Program-made: the position numbers and the translations under genes
Notes under the pieces: generated by a model
Databases searched by the model: none
Told to the model about the DNA's origin: nothing
What the model saw: the letters and a program-made list of their open reading frames with translations, nothing else
Origin: an uncultured bacterium
GTDB taxonomy: Bacteria; Cyanobacteriota; Vampirovibrionia; Gastranaerophilales; Gastranaerophilaceae
Length of the DNA stretch: 56,411 nucleotides
Reading direction: 5' to 3'
NCBI GenBank assembly: GCA_949285255.1
Contig: CASDXV010000006.1
Coordinates: forward strand, 5,435-61,845
Part shown: piece by piece, positions 45,013 to 52,507 of the stretch
Position numbering within the stretch: position 1 is the stretch's first letter
Layout: the number at the start of each line of letters is the position of its first letter

Positions 45013-45815
45013 TATTTATTAGGTGCAATTCCCCAGTGGAGCTTCTCTCTTAAAATATCATAAAAATGGCAGCAGTCGTTGTTTAATAGTAACAGTTTAG
45101 AATATCTTGAGTGTTTTTCAATACATACTTCGTTTTTGACAATACAAGCGTCCTGACCGTCTGATGTCATTTGAAAATCCTTCGGCGCTTCAGAAGTTGT
45201 AATTTTAATATGTTCCGATGTAGGCACTACAATAGGTCTGGCGTTTAGCGTGTGAGGGCATATTGGAACTATTACAAAGCACTCAAGATTTGGAGATATA
45301 ATAGGCCCTCCTGCAGATAAGGCATAAGCCGTTGAACCTGTAGGTGTTGAGATAATTAACCCGTCAGCTAAATATGAGCATAGTTTAATGTCGTTAATAT
45401 AAAGGTTTAGAGTTGATGTACGAGAATATGTTGCACCCCTTATAACCATATCATTTAGCGCTATAGCGCCTGTTGTGGGGGATTTTAACATGGTTCTTTT
45501 TTCAATTCTAAAATCTCCGGATTTTATTTTGTTTACAACTTTTTCAATTTCATTTGGCATAGCCTGAGCCAAAAAACCAAGGCGTCCCATATTAAAACCA
45601 AATAAAACCGCATCTGTTTGAGAGTATTTTCTTGCACATTTTAAAAGCGTACCGTCTCCGCCCACAACTATCACAAAAGTTGCACTATGGGGCATTTCAT
45701 CCAGTGAAAAAGCACAAGAATTTTCAAAAGAGCAGCAAAGCTTTTGCGAGAGCTCTTTTGCGCCCTCAATTTCAGGGTTATAAACTATTATGGTTTTTTC
45801 TAAACTCAATTCCAT
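45012..45815 (-). CDS. nadK: NAD kinase
   Basis: A 267-aa NAD kinase with the GGDGT motif (VVVGGDGTLLKCAR), the NxGxLGF motif (FNMGRLGFLAQA) and the Gly/Ser-rich TPTGSTAYALSAGGPI. It phosphorylates NAD to NADP. It begins 1 bp after yajQ and overlaps recN by one base, so the three genes form an operon. Confidence 0.96.
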   Translation of the reverse strand: MELSLEKTIIVYNPEIEGAKELSQKLCCSFENSCAFSLDEMPHSATFVIVVGGDGTLLKCARKYSQTDAVLFGFNMGRLGFLAQAMPNEIEKVVNKIKSGDFRIEKRTMLKSPTTGAIALNDMVIRGATYSRTSTLNLYINDIKLCSYLADGLIISTPTGSTAYALSAGGPIISPNLECFVIVPICPHTLNARPIVVPTSEHIKITTSEAPKDFQMTSDGQDACIVKNEVCIEKHSRYSKLLLLNNDCCHFYDILREKLHWGIAPNK

Positions 45816-45816
45816 T

Positions 45817-46317
45817 TTATCTGTAGTTTACAAATTGCAAAGGTATATTAAAACTGTCCTCTTTTTCTTTTAAAAGCTTAATAACATCTTGCAAATCATC
45901 TTTGCTCTTACCGCTTACACGAACCTGCTCGCCTTGAATTGATGCTTGCACTTTTAGTTTTGAATCTTTAATTGCAGCAGTTATTTTTTTTGCAAGCTCC
46001 TGACTAAGACCTTTTTTAAGGTTGAAAACCTGTCTTACATTCCCGCCCAGTGCAGCCTCAGGGGTTTGAGCATCGAGAATTTTTATACTCAGATTTCTTT
46101 TAATCATTTTTGTTTGCAGAATATCTAAAATATTTCTCAACTTTAAATCATCACTTGTTGTAATAGTGATAGACTTATCCGCATCAAGAGTAATATCAGA
46201 ATTTGAACCTTTTAGGTCAAATCTTGAATTAAGTTCACGCTTAACCTGATCAACCGCGTTTACAAGCTCTTGCTTATCAAACTCTGACACAACATCAAAA
46301 CTGCAATCTTTTGCCAT
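45817..46317 (-). CDS. yajQ: YajQ/UPF0234 nucleotide-binding protein
   Basis: A 166-aa YajQ family protein of normal length: CSFDVVSEFDKQELVNAVDQ, NSRFDLKGSNSDI, KKGLSQELAKKI and the final KLLKEKEDSFNIPLQFVNYR. Homologues bind nucleotides, including cyclic-di-GMP in some species. First gene of the yajQ-nadK-recN operon, with GGGGTGA before ATG. Confidence 0.94.
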   Translation of the reverse strand: MAKDCSFDVVSEFDKQELVNAVDQVKRELNSRFDLKGSNSDITLDADKSITITTSDDLKLRNILDILQTKMIKRNLSIKILDAQTPEAALGGNVRQVFNLKKGLSQELAKKITAAIKDSKLKVQASIQGEQVRVSGKSKDDLQDVIKLLKEKEDSFNIPLQFVNYR

Positions 46318-46330
46318 TTTTCACCCCATC

Positions 46331-46360
46331 TTTTTAAAAAAGGGGATTTTCATCCCCTTT
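46331..46360 (-). terminator. rpsU terminator
   Basis: On the minus strand: AAAGGGGAT, a 4-base loop, ATCCCCTTT, then a run of T. It ends the rpsU mRNA just before yajQ. Confidence 0.85.
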
Positions 46361-46378
46361 ATATCCTTATACTAAAAT

Positions 46379-46552
46379 CTAAACTCTTCTCTTGCGAGCA
46401 GCTTCAGATTTGCGTTTTCTCTTAACAGAAGGTTTTTCATACCTTTCTCTGCGTTTGATTTCAGATAAAATTCCTGCTTTTTGAATTTTTTTCTTAAATC
46501 TTTTAAGAGCGCTTTCGATATTTTCGTTCTCGCGAACTCTTACTTCAGGCAT
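46379..46552 (-). CDS. rpsU: Ribosomal protein S21
   Basis: A 57-aa basic protein: [19 protein letters not shown], then [16 protein letters not shown] and a Lys/Arg-rich end [12 protein letters not shown]. This is standard S21 length and sequence; the protein helps start translation on mRNAs with ribosome sites. A perfect GGAGGTGA precedes ATG. It has its own promoter and terminator. It is easily missed because of its size. Confidence 0.97.
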   Translation of the reverse strand: MPEVRVRENENIESALKRFKKKIQKAGILSEIKRRERYEKPSVKRKRKSEAARKRRV

Positions 46553-46594
46553 ATTTTCACCTCCTTTGAAGACTTAAGTGTAACTTATGGCTTC

Positions 46595-46623
46595 AATATA
46601 ACACGCACCAATAGCTGCGTCAA
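46595..46623 (-). promoter_or_regulatory. rpsU promoter
   Basis: On the minus strand: TTGACG (46623-46618), 17 bases, TATATT (46600-46595). Leader of about 35 nt with a consensus ribosome site. Confidence 0.7.
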
Positions 46624-46638
46624 GTGATGAGGCTATAT

Positions 46639-48012
46639 TTAGAGCTGTTTTGTAACAAGGGCAAAAATGTCATTAAAGACAACATAAATCATAAGAAGAA
46701 TTAAAAGCGCAAAAAATACTCTTGAAATTCCCTCTACAATTTTTTCATCAAGCTCTCTGCCGCAGATTTTTTCTAACGCCAAGAACATAAGATGTCCGCC
46801 ATCAAGCGCAGGAATAGGCAGAAGGTTGATTATAGCAAGGTCAATACTAATAATAGCGCTTAAAAGCAGCCCTTTTAGCATACCCGAGTTTTCAATGATA
46901 TCGCCGCCTACTTTTGTTATTGCAACAATACCGTGCATATCACTAAGAGGAATTTTTCCGCTCACAAGCTGCCAAAGTCCAAGCAGCATAAGCCTTGTAT
47001 TGTCAACAAGATAATCCCAAGAGTGTGTAATAACATCAAGAGGAGTTTTAATAGGCAGGAAAATCTCGCTTACTTCAAGCTTTACACCCAAAAGCCCGTC
47101 CTTTGAGGTTTTTAAGTCGTTAAACACAAGCTCCTTGTCACCTCTTAAAACTTTTATTGAAAGAGGCTTGTAAGTATCTGAAATTGCACGGGCAATATCT
47201 TCAAGATTATATTCTTTATCTGCGACAAACTCGCTTTTTTGATAAAGCTTTTGGGTTAAGTCCTTTTGAGTCTTTGTAAGCTCGAGCTCGTCAGGTTTGT
47301 ACTTTTCAATCCCTATAAGAACATTCTGTGAAACCTTTAGTTCATCCTCAGGTGTTGATTTTGGAAGAATTATAGTTTCACCTGTTTTTACAACAGTAGA
47401 AATTTTAGGATTCAGCGCCTTAAGTTCGGATAATTTTTTCTCAACTGTTTTATCTGAAACATAGCCGTCAAAGAATTTGCTTTTTTGTACAAGAAAAATA
47501 AACTGATAAGAATTGGTTATAGGAATACCGTTAACACTTATAATTTTATCATTTGGCAAAATGCCTGAGTCTTTAACATTTGATTGAACTTCAGGTGCAA
47601 AGTCTTTTACAAAAACATCATACTTGCTGCTTGGAAGTTTATGATAAAAAGCAGCACAAAACATTACAAGAAACAGAGCAAATACAACATTTGCAAAAAC
47701 ACCGGCCGAGACTACAATTGCCTTTTGCCAAGGTTTTTTATTTTTAAAGCGTTTTGGTGAATCAAGGGGAAGATTTTTAGCATCTTCATTTTCCTCATCA
47801 TCATCGGGAAAAGAAACATACCCGCCTAATAAAAATGCATGCACAGTTATTTTTGTATCGCCACACTTTGTTTCATACAAAACAGGGCCGATAGGAAGCC
47901 CGAGACCAAAGTGAGAAACCTGAATACCAAAAGCTCTTGCAGCAAGGTAGTGCCCCAGTTCATGCACTAAAACCAACAGACTTATTAAGATGAGCATTAT
48001 AATGATATTCAT
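46639..48012 (-). CDS. rseP: Site-2 membrane metalloprotease RseP (M50)
   Basis: A 457-aa intramembrane protease. Zinc motif HExxH in LVHELGHYLAA in the first span, the GLGLPIGPVLYE segment, a PDZ domain (SGILPNDKIISVNGIPI), a further insert, and the third zinc ligand in NLLPIPALDGGHLMF. It cleaves membrane-bound regulators or leftover signal peptides. It starts 3 bp after the end of the coiled-coil gene upstream. Confidence 0.93.
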   Translation of the reverse strand: MNIIIMLILISLLVLVHELGHYLAARAFGIQVSHFGLGLPIGPVLYETKCGDTKITVHAFLLGGYVSFPDDDEENEDAKNLPLDSPKRFKNKKPWQKAIVVSAGVFANVVFALFLVMFCAAFYHKLPSSKYDVFVKDFAPEVQSNVKDSGILPNDKIISVNGIPITNSYQFIFLVQKSKFFDGYVSDKTVEKKLSELKALNPKISTVVKTGETIILPKSTPEDELKVSQNVLIGIEKYKPDELELTKTQKDLTQKLYQKSEFVADKEYNLEDIARAISDTYKPLSIKVLRGDKELVFNDLKTSKDGLLGVKLEVSEIFLPIKTPLDVITHSWDYLVDNTRLMLLGLWQLVSGKIPLSDMHGIVAITKVGGDIIENSGMLKGLLLSAIISIDLAIINLLPIPALDGGHLMFLALEKICGRELDEKIVEGISRVFFALLILLMIYVVFNDIFALVTKQL

Positions 48013-48015
48013 ATT

Positions 48016-49146
48016 TTATTTTCTTTTTTCCGGTTTTCTTTTGACAAATCTGTACAAGCCAAAGAAAGTCGGCTTGTATGAGTTAAGATTTTTATTTGAT
48101 TGAGCAAGAAGAAGTTTTAATTTTTTATTTTGCTCTTCAAGAGAGTTTACCTTTTGCTCAAGCATTTGTGATTTTTTCTCGGCTTGAATTAATTTTGTAT
48201 TGTTTTTTTGGTCAGTTGAGAGAACCATAGAAACTTGTTTTGCAATTTTTTTTGCTATGGCTCTTGCTATCATATTTAGAGTTTTTTCTGAAATATCAAA
48301 CTTAAAAGCGTTCTCAGGCTTTGGCGGAGTGACATCAATATTTCTTTTTGCAAGTTCATTTACAATGTATTTTTGAAACTTTTCCTGTGCTTGAATTGAA
48401 TCAGATAAAAGTCCGATATCGTCAAAATCTTCATCACCCTCATCAGGAGTAGACATAATCTGCTGTATTTCTTTTTTTGACTCTTCAAGAGCGGTATTTT
48501 GCGAACTTTCTACAGCATCATTTTGAGATTCACTGCCCCAATATTCATTCTGCGTTTCAGGCATTATTTGCTCAGCTTGAGGCTCTTGGGCCGACTGTTG
48601 CAATATGCCAGCATTTTCAGCTTCTTTATGATGCTTGAGTTCATCTATAAGAGAAATATCTTCATGTTGACTTTGTTTTTGTTCGTTATCAACTATAAAA
48701 TCATTATCTTGCTGCTTTTCATCCACAAGTTCAACAGATACATCATCCCACTTTTGCCATTTAATATTCTCCAAGGGAATTTTTTTATTAAGCGAGTCAC
48801 TTTCAGGAGTATCAGTATTTTCAACAATTGGAATCTCATCTTGAACTTCACTATGAGCATTTTGCTCTTGAGAATTAAAATCAGCAGCTATAGAGTCTTT
48901 TTGTACTTCAATTGGCGGCAGCGGAGTCTCTTGCTGCACAACATCTTGCCTTTTTCTTCCCAGAACTTTTTCTACAAGAATATCGTAGGCGCTTTTGTCA
49001 AAAAACTCATTGCCTTCATCATCTTCAAAAATTGCTTCGATTTTGTATTTTGCAAGAAAAGAGTCAAGCGTCAGGTAGTCGACAAAAAAGCCATCCTGAG
49101 CAAGTTTATTTAATATGTCATTTTTAGAGTAGACTTTAGACTCCAT
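48016..49146 (-). CDS. Acidic, Gln-rich coiled-coil protein of unknown function
   Basis: A 376-aa protein that I do not recognise. Residues 1-70 look like a small folded domain (SKNDILNKLAQDGFFVDYLTLD...FFDKSAYDILVEKVLG). A long low-complexity acidic and Gln-rich linker (about 70-250) follows, then a helical ISEKTLNMIARAIAKKIAKQ segment and a Leu-zipper coiled-coil (about 315-355), with a basic end. No signal peptide. Directly in front of rseP and probably co-transcribed. Promoter TTGTTT, 17 bases, TATAAT on the minus strand; the leader lacks a ribosome site. Confidence 0.7.
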   Translation of the reverse strand: MESKVYSKNDILNKLAQDGFFVDYLTLDSFLAKYKIEAIFEDDEGNEFFDKSAYDILVEKVLGRKRQDVVQQETPLPPIEVQKDSIAADFNSQEQNAHSEVQDEIPIVENTDTPESDSLNKKIPLENIKWQKWDDVSVELVDEKQQDNDFIVDNEQKQSQHEDISLIDELKHHKEAENAGILQQSAQEPQAEQIMPETQNEYWGSESQNDAVESSQNTALEESKKEIQQIMSTPDEGDEDFDDIGLLSDSIQAQEKFQKYIVNELAKRNIDVTPPKPENAFKFDISEKTLNMIARAIAKKIAKQVSMVLSTDQKNNTKLIQAEKKSQMLEQKVNSLEEQNKKLKLLLAQSNKNLNSYKPTFFGLYRFVKRKPEKRK

Positions 49147-49174
49147 CTTAATTACCGTAGTGCTAACTTTACTG

Positions 49175-49203
49175 ATTATATATTAAACTTCCTGCTGAAA
49201 CAA
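49175..49203 (-). promoter_or_regulatory. Promoter of the coiled-coil gene/rseP operon
   Basis: On the minus strand: TTGTTT (49203-49198), 17 bases, TATAAT (49180-49175). Leader about 28 nt. Confidence 0.6.
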
Positions 49204-49229
49204 CATAGACTCAAAGGAAGAGTGTTTTT

Positions 49230-49253
49230 AAGAAAATGCCTCTTTAGGAGGCT
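49230..49253 (-). terminator. Weak terminator after the AMIN-like gene
   Basis: On the minus strand: GCCTC, a 5-base loop, GAGGC, then ATTTTCTT. The stem is short (5 bp), so efficiency is uncertain. It separates the AMIN-like gene from the coiled-coil gene. Confidence 0.6.
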
Positions 49254-49278
49254 TATTGGTTGAGTATTATTTTACTGA

Positions 49279-50409
49279 TTAGACAGCTGTTTTTCTGTTG
49301 TTTATCCCTGCTCTTAACCCTTGAGCAAGGTCTTTTCTACCGCTTTGTTCATATATTTTTGTAACAGATTCAAGAAATTTTATATTTTCAATAGAAGCTT
49401 GTTGTTTTTGCATTTTTGGAGCTTCTTTTTGAACAGGTCTTGATGCAAATTGACTTGCCGGTTTTTGAACTCTTTTTTGATATGCAACTTGGCTTTGAGA
49501 ATTAACGGGTGTTGCATAAGGATTTTTTTGCGCGTTTTGATAGGCCCCAAGGGCATAATTTTGCTTTATAGCATTTCTTTGAGGCTGAAGCTGCCTTTGC
49601 GGTCTTTGATAAGAAGGCGCACTATACGTTGTCTTTGGCATAACACTCGGACGAGTTTGCGCTTGATAAACTCTTCTTGAAACAGGAGCTTCTTTATAAA
49701 CCGTATCAAGGGGATTTGCTTTTTCTTCTTCATTATTTTTTTGATAAGCAGAACTTAGACCAATAAGAGGTTCTTCTTGCAGCTTAACTTTGGCAAAAAC
49801 TTTCTTTGACACAACAACTGAAGCAACAAGGAGCACAAGACAAATTGCAAATGTCATATCGCCTCTGCCGTCAAATATTCCAAAAAACGAACCAAAAAGG
49901 TGTTCAGCATTAAAAGAATTGTCATTCCAGTCAATATCTTCTTGAGCTATTTCGTTAATGTCATTTGTCGGACGGTATTCTCTTATGGGTCTGTTTAATA
50001 CAAGCTCGTTTGTAGCTCCGCTGCCTGTTTGCTGTGATGTTTTAAAAGCAAGCTGAGTTGAGCTTGTGTTTATACCGTTTACATAAATTCTGACTTTAGA
50101 GTTTTCAAGCTGCTGAACTATAACAGCGTCAATTCCTGAAACATTATCATAAATTGTATCAACATTATCAACGGTTAGCGCATTTTTTAAATCAAAATAA
50201 ATACTGTCAGAGTTTTCTGCTTTTGCTTTGTACTCTACAGGCTTATCAGCTTTAATTGTAAGCTTATACGCACCGTTTAGCTCTTTTGATTTTGATATTT
50301 CAACCGATGTAATTAAACTCTCTTGAGCTAACGCTGCGCTGCACAACAAAAGAAATGCACCAAGTGCAATTAATATTTTCTTAAAACCGAACACAAATGT
50401 CCTTACCAT
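49279..50409 (-). CDS. Exported AMIN-like envelope protein
   Basis: A 376-aa protein with a cleavable-type signal (FKKILIALGAFLLLCSAALAQ). Residues about 30-140 look like an AMIN domain (ITSVEISKSKEL, YKLTIKADKPVEY, IYFDLKNAL, VRIYVNG), which in other proteins binds cell wall. A second span near 190 (FAICLVLLVASVVVSK) precedes a long Gln/Arg/Tyr-rich disordered region and a C-terminal helix. I chose ATG at 50409; the longer frame begins with TTG. GGGAGAG lies upstream, inside a 12-bp inverted repeat. The domain call is by eye. Confidence 0.65.
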   Translation of the reverse strand: MVRTFVFGFKKILIALGAFLLLCSAALAQESLITSVEISKSKELNGAYKLTIKADKPVEYKAKAENSDSIYFDLKNALTVDNVDTIYDNVSGIDAVIVQQLENSKVRIYVNGINTSSTQLAFKTSQQTGSGATNELVLNRPIREYRPTNDINEIAQEDIDWNDNSFNAEHLFGSFFGIFDGRGDMTFAICLVLLVASVVVSKKVFAKVKLQEEPLIGLSSAYQKNNEEEKANPLDTVYKEAPVSRRVYQAQTRPSVMPKTTYSAPSYQRPQRQLQPQRNAIKQNYALGAYQNAQKNPYATPVNSQSQVAYQKRVQKPASQFASRPVQKEAPKMQKQQASIENIKFLESVTKIYEQSGRKDLAQGLRAGINNRKTAV

Positions 50410-50418
50410 AATACTCAA

Positions 50419-50477
50419 ATACTCTCCCTAATCAAGTTTTGTTATAACTAAACAATAGCTTGTTTTAGGAAGAGTAT
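50419..50477 (-). repeat. 12-bp inverted repeat covering the ribosome site of the AMIN-like gene
   Basis: ATACTCTCCCTA (50419-50430) and TAGGAAGAGTAT (50466-50477) pair over 12 bp with one G-T pair in RNA. The near arm contains GGGAGAG, the Shine-Dalgarno. A smaller AAACAA/TTGTTT stem lies in the loop. If transcription starts beyond the far arm, translation could be masked; a TATAAC in the loop is a competing promoter that would leave the far arm untranscribed. Confidence 0.5.
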
Positions 50478-50524
50478 CATCAATCTCGGGGTTTAAAAAA
50501 TATCTCAATCTAAAGATTTATTTT

Positions 50525-50995
50525 TTAGTTTATATTGGCGATTAAATTAGCCATCTCAATAGCTGCTTTAGCAGCTTCAGAGCCTTTGTTACCGGCTTTT
50601 GTACCGGCACGCTCTATTGCCTGCTCGATATTATCTGTTGTGAGAACTCCAAATATTACAGGTAAGCCTTCAGATAGAGAAACCGAGGCTATTCCTTTTG
50701 ATAGTTCAGCACAAACATAGTCATAGTGAGAAGTTGAGCCTTTAATAATAGCGCCTAAGGTTACAATAGCACAGTATTTTTTTGTTTGAGCTGCTTTTTT
50801 TGCCATAAGAGGTATTTCAAAAGCGCCGGGGACCCAGATTATATCAATATTTTCTTCATCCACACCAAGACGTACAAAAGAATCTATAGCCCCTGATAGA
50901 AGTTTTGAGCCTATAAATTCGTTAAATCTTGAAACTATAATGCAAAATTTGTCTGTTTTATTTGCGTATAAATTTCCCTGAAAAGTGTTTGTCAT
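50525..50995 (-). CDS. ribH: 6,7-dimethyl-8-ribityllumazine synthase
   Basis: A 156-aa lumazine synthase of normal length: [48 protein letters not shown] and [19 protein letters not shown]. It makes the penultimate intermediate of riboflavin. No other rib gene is adjacent. The ribosome site AAAGGAT is held in a strong hairpin, and a separate terminator-like hairpin lies upstream, which suggests post-transcriptional control. Confidence 0.96.
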   Translation of the reverse strand: MTNTFQGNLYANKTDKFCIIVSRFNEFIGSKLLSGAIDSFVRLGVDEENIDIIWVPGAFEIPLMAKKAAQTKKYCAIVTLGAIIKGSTSHYDYVCAELSKGIASVSLSEGLPVIFGVLTTDNIEQAIERAGTKAGNKGSEAAKAAIEMANLIANIN

Positions 50996-50999
50996 AGAT

Positions 51000-51027
51000 A
51001 TATCCTTTGTTGACTACAAAAGGATAT
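51000..51027 (-). promoter_or_regulatory. Hairpin masking the ribH ribosome site
   Basis: On the minus strand the RNA reads ATATCCTTTTGT, a 5-base loop, ACAAAGGATAT: 11 pairs with one bulged base. The second arm contains AAAGGAT, 7 bases before the ribH ATG. Translation would need the hairpin to open. It does not resemble an FMN riboswitch. Confidence 0.65.
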
Positions 51028-51054
51028 TAACACAAAAATAATTTTACATAAAGA

Positions 51055-51080
51055 AAAAGGCTTTTGATAATCAAAAGCCT
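51055..51080 (-). terminator. Minus-strand terminator upstream of ribH
   Basis: AGGCTTTTGA and TCAAAAGCCT pair over 10 bp; on the minus strand a TTTTTCTTT tract follows. No minus-strand gene precedes it, so it ends either a small RNA or an attenuated ribH leader. On the plus strand no T run follows. Confidence 0.75.
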
Positions 51081-51137
51081 CTCGGAATACTTGTTTAGTA
51101 ATTCCTCGTGTGTGAAGTGAAGGTTAGTGTGTGTTGG
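51055..51137 (-). ncRNA. Candidate small RNA or ribH leader attenuator
   Basis: A possible transcript of about 80 nt. A -10-like TATACT lies at 51149-51144 (no good -35). The 5' part is single-stranded and CA-rich (ACCAACACACACTAACC). A bulged 8-bp stem follows (GGAATTACT with AGTATTCC, 51105-51084), then the terminator. It matches no RNA family I know (not 6S, SRP, RNase P, tmRNA or FMN riboswitch). Evidence is structural only. Confidence 0.4.
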
Positions 51138-51375
51138 TTAGAAAGTATATCTTTTATGTTTTGTTATATCTTGTTTATCGCTTACATATATATAAAATAT
51201 TTCAGTTTTGAAAAATTGCGCACTTTATTGTTTTCGTTACATTAGTTTACAAATAGGGGTAAAAGTACTGTACGCTTGCGTTTTTAACCGCAGTTCCAAA
51301 CGTGGTATTAATATTAAGTAATGTTAAGAAAACGATTTTTATTTTATTTTTCTGTAATATTTGTTTACAAAAGGC

Positions 51376-51404
51376 TTGTTATTTTAAATGCGTAGTGATA
51401 TATT
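51376..51404 (+). promoter_or_regulatory. Promoter of the group 2 sigma factor gene
   Basis: TTGTTA (51376-51381), 17 bases, TATATT (51399-51404), with TG one base before the -10 (extended). Start of transcription near 51411 would give a leader of about 200 nt. Confidence 0.65.
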
Positions 51405-51427
51405 AAAGATATACGAAATATATCTTT
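51405..51427. repeat. Inverted repeat over the sigma-factor transcription start
   Basis: AAAGATATA (51405-51413), 5 bases, TATATCTTT (51419-51427), a perfect 9-bp palindrome just after the -10 box. The 10-mer AAAGATATAC also occurs on the minus strand at 51151-51142, over the -10 of the candidate small RNA. It may be an operator. Confidence 0.5.
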
Positions 51428-51610
51428 TCTCATACGGTCTTTGTTTTTAGGTTTTATTTAACTCACTTTTAAAAAATTCTTTTGTTGTATCTTTAAATTT
51501 TTATTCGCTTAAACTACCGCCAAAAAGGCGAAGCGCGGCTTGCAAATTTTTTGTGCGCCAAAATTACACTGGAAAAAATTATGGTTAGAAATATTTAGGA
51601 GATGTCTTTT

Positions 51611-52507
51611 ATGAAAAATTCGCTTAACACAAAAACAAAAAACTCAACTTTAGCTCTAAGCTATGATGAAAGCTTAAATGAATACGTAAAAAAAATATCT
51701 AAATACCCTATTTTAACCCCTCAAAAAGAAAAAGAACTTGCACGCTTAAGTTCTCAGGGCGATAAAAACGCAAAAAAAGAACTCATACAATCAAACTTAA
51801 GACTTGTATTTAATGTTGCAAAAAAATCTATTCACTCTACCTCGCTAAGCTTAAGCGACCTTATTCAAGAAGGCAATATGGGACTTATGGCGGCAGCAGA
51901 CAAATTTAACTGGAAACTGGGGTATAAATTTTCCACTTATGCTACCTGGTGGATAAAACAAGCAATGTTTAAAGCAATATCAGAGCAGTCTTATTCAATG
52001 AAAATCCCTGTTTATATTCAAGAAACACTATCAAAATATAAAAAAGTAAAATCCTCTCTTGAGCAAAAATACGGCTGCAGCGTTAAAAACTCAGAAATCG
52101 CAAAACACATTGGCTACAGTGAAGAAAAAATAGATTTATTTTTAAACTCATACACTAAAGCTCTCTCACTTGAAACAGGTTTTGAAGCGCAAAACGATTC
52201 TTCTTCAACTCGCGAAATGAGCCTTAGCGAGATTATTGAAGATGAAAAACAAAACGTAGAAAAATACGTACTTGATAAACAACTGAAACACGATATCGCA
52301 TGCGCTCTTGAATGCCTTAAATCAAGAGAAAAAGAGGTAATAACTCTTCGCTTCGGGCTAAATGAAAGCGCAAGAAAAACTTTAGAAGAAATAGGCAACA
52401 TCTATGGCGTTACAAAAGAATGTATAAGACAGATTGAAAAACGTGCCATACAAAAAATTAACTCGACAAAATCCGCTCGTCAAATGCTTTTAGGGTATAT
52501 TATTTAA
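51611..52507 (+). CDS. RNA polymerase sigma factor, group 2 sigma-70
   Basis: A 298-aa sigma factor of the RpoD/SigA group without the long region 1.1. Region 1.2 (DESLNEYVKKISKYPILTPQKE), region 2 (LRLVFNVAKKS, DLIQEGNMGLMAAADKF, GYKFSTYATWWIKQAM), region 3, and region 4 (LKSREKEVITLRFGL, LEEIGNIYGVTKECIRQIE) are complete. Length and cyanobacterial-lineage context fit a group 2 (stress/alternative) factor. I chose ATG at 51611 because AGGAG lies nine bases before it; the ATG at 51602 overlaps that ribosome site. Ends in convergent overlap (8 bp) with bioC. Confidence 0.9.
   Translation: MKNSLNTKTKNSTLALSYDESLNEYVKKISKYPILTPQKEKELARLSSQGDKNAKKELIQSNLRLVFNVAKKSIHSTSLSLSDLIQEGNMGLMAAADKFNWKLGYKFSTYATWWIKQAMFKAISEQSYSMKIPVYIQETLSKYKKVKSSLEQKYGCSVKNSEIAKHIGYSEEKIDLFLNSYTKALSLETGFEAQNDSSSTREMSLSEIIEDEKQNVEKYVLDKQLKHDIACALECLKSREKEVITLRFGLNESARKTLEEIGNIYGVTKECIRQIEKRAIQKINSTKSARQMLLGYII

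Larger units (their letters stand above)
51138..51610. other. Non-coding region between ribH leader and sigma factor
   Basis: No convincing reading frame. It contains the sigma-factor promoter (51376-51404), a 9-bp inverted repeat at 51405-51427, and near 51517-51559 a locally GC-richer stretch with CGCC-A5-GGCG, AAGC-GCG-GCTT and a later CGCC that could pair in alternative ways. The part from 51180 to 51370 shows nothing I can name. Confidence 0.6.

Noticed and set aside
51266-51274. Second LexA box (GTAC-t-GTAC)
   Set aside because: The spacing is one base instead of four, so it does not match the SOS box at 13120-13139.
50996-51300. FMN riboswitch upstream of ribH
   Set aside because: The conserved core segments of the RFN element (GGGTGAAATTCCC-like and others) are absent; only simple hairpins are seen.
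51055-51600. 6S RNA, SRP RNA, tmRNA or RNase P RNA in the long intergenic region
   Set aside because: No large central-bubble hairpin, no SRP GGAAGCAGCC-like core, no tmRNA tag reading frame with tRNA-like ends, and no RNase P conserved cores on either strand.
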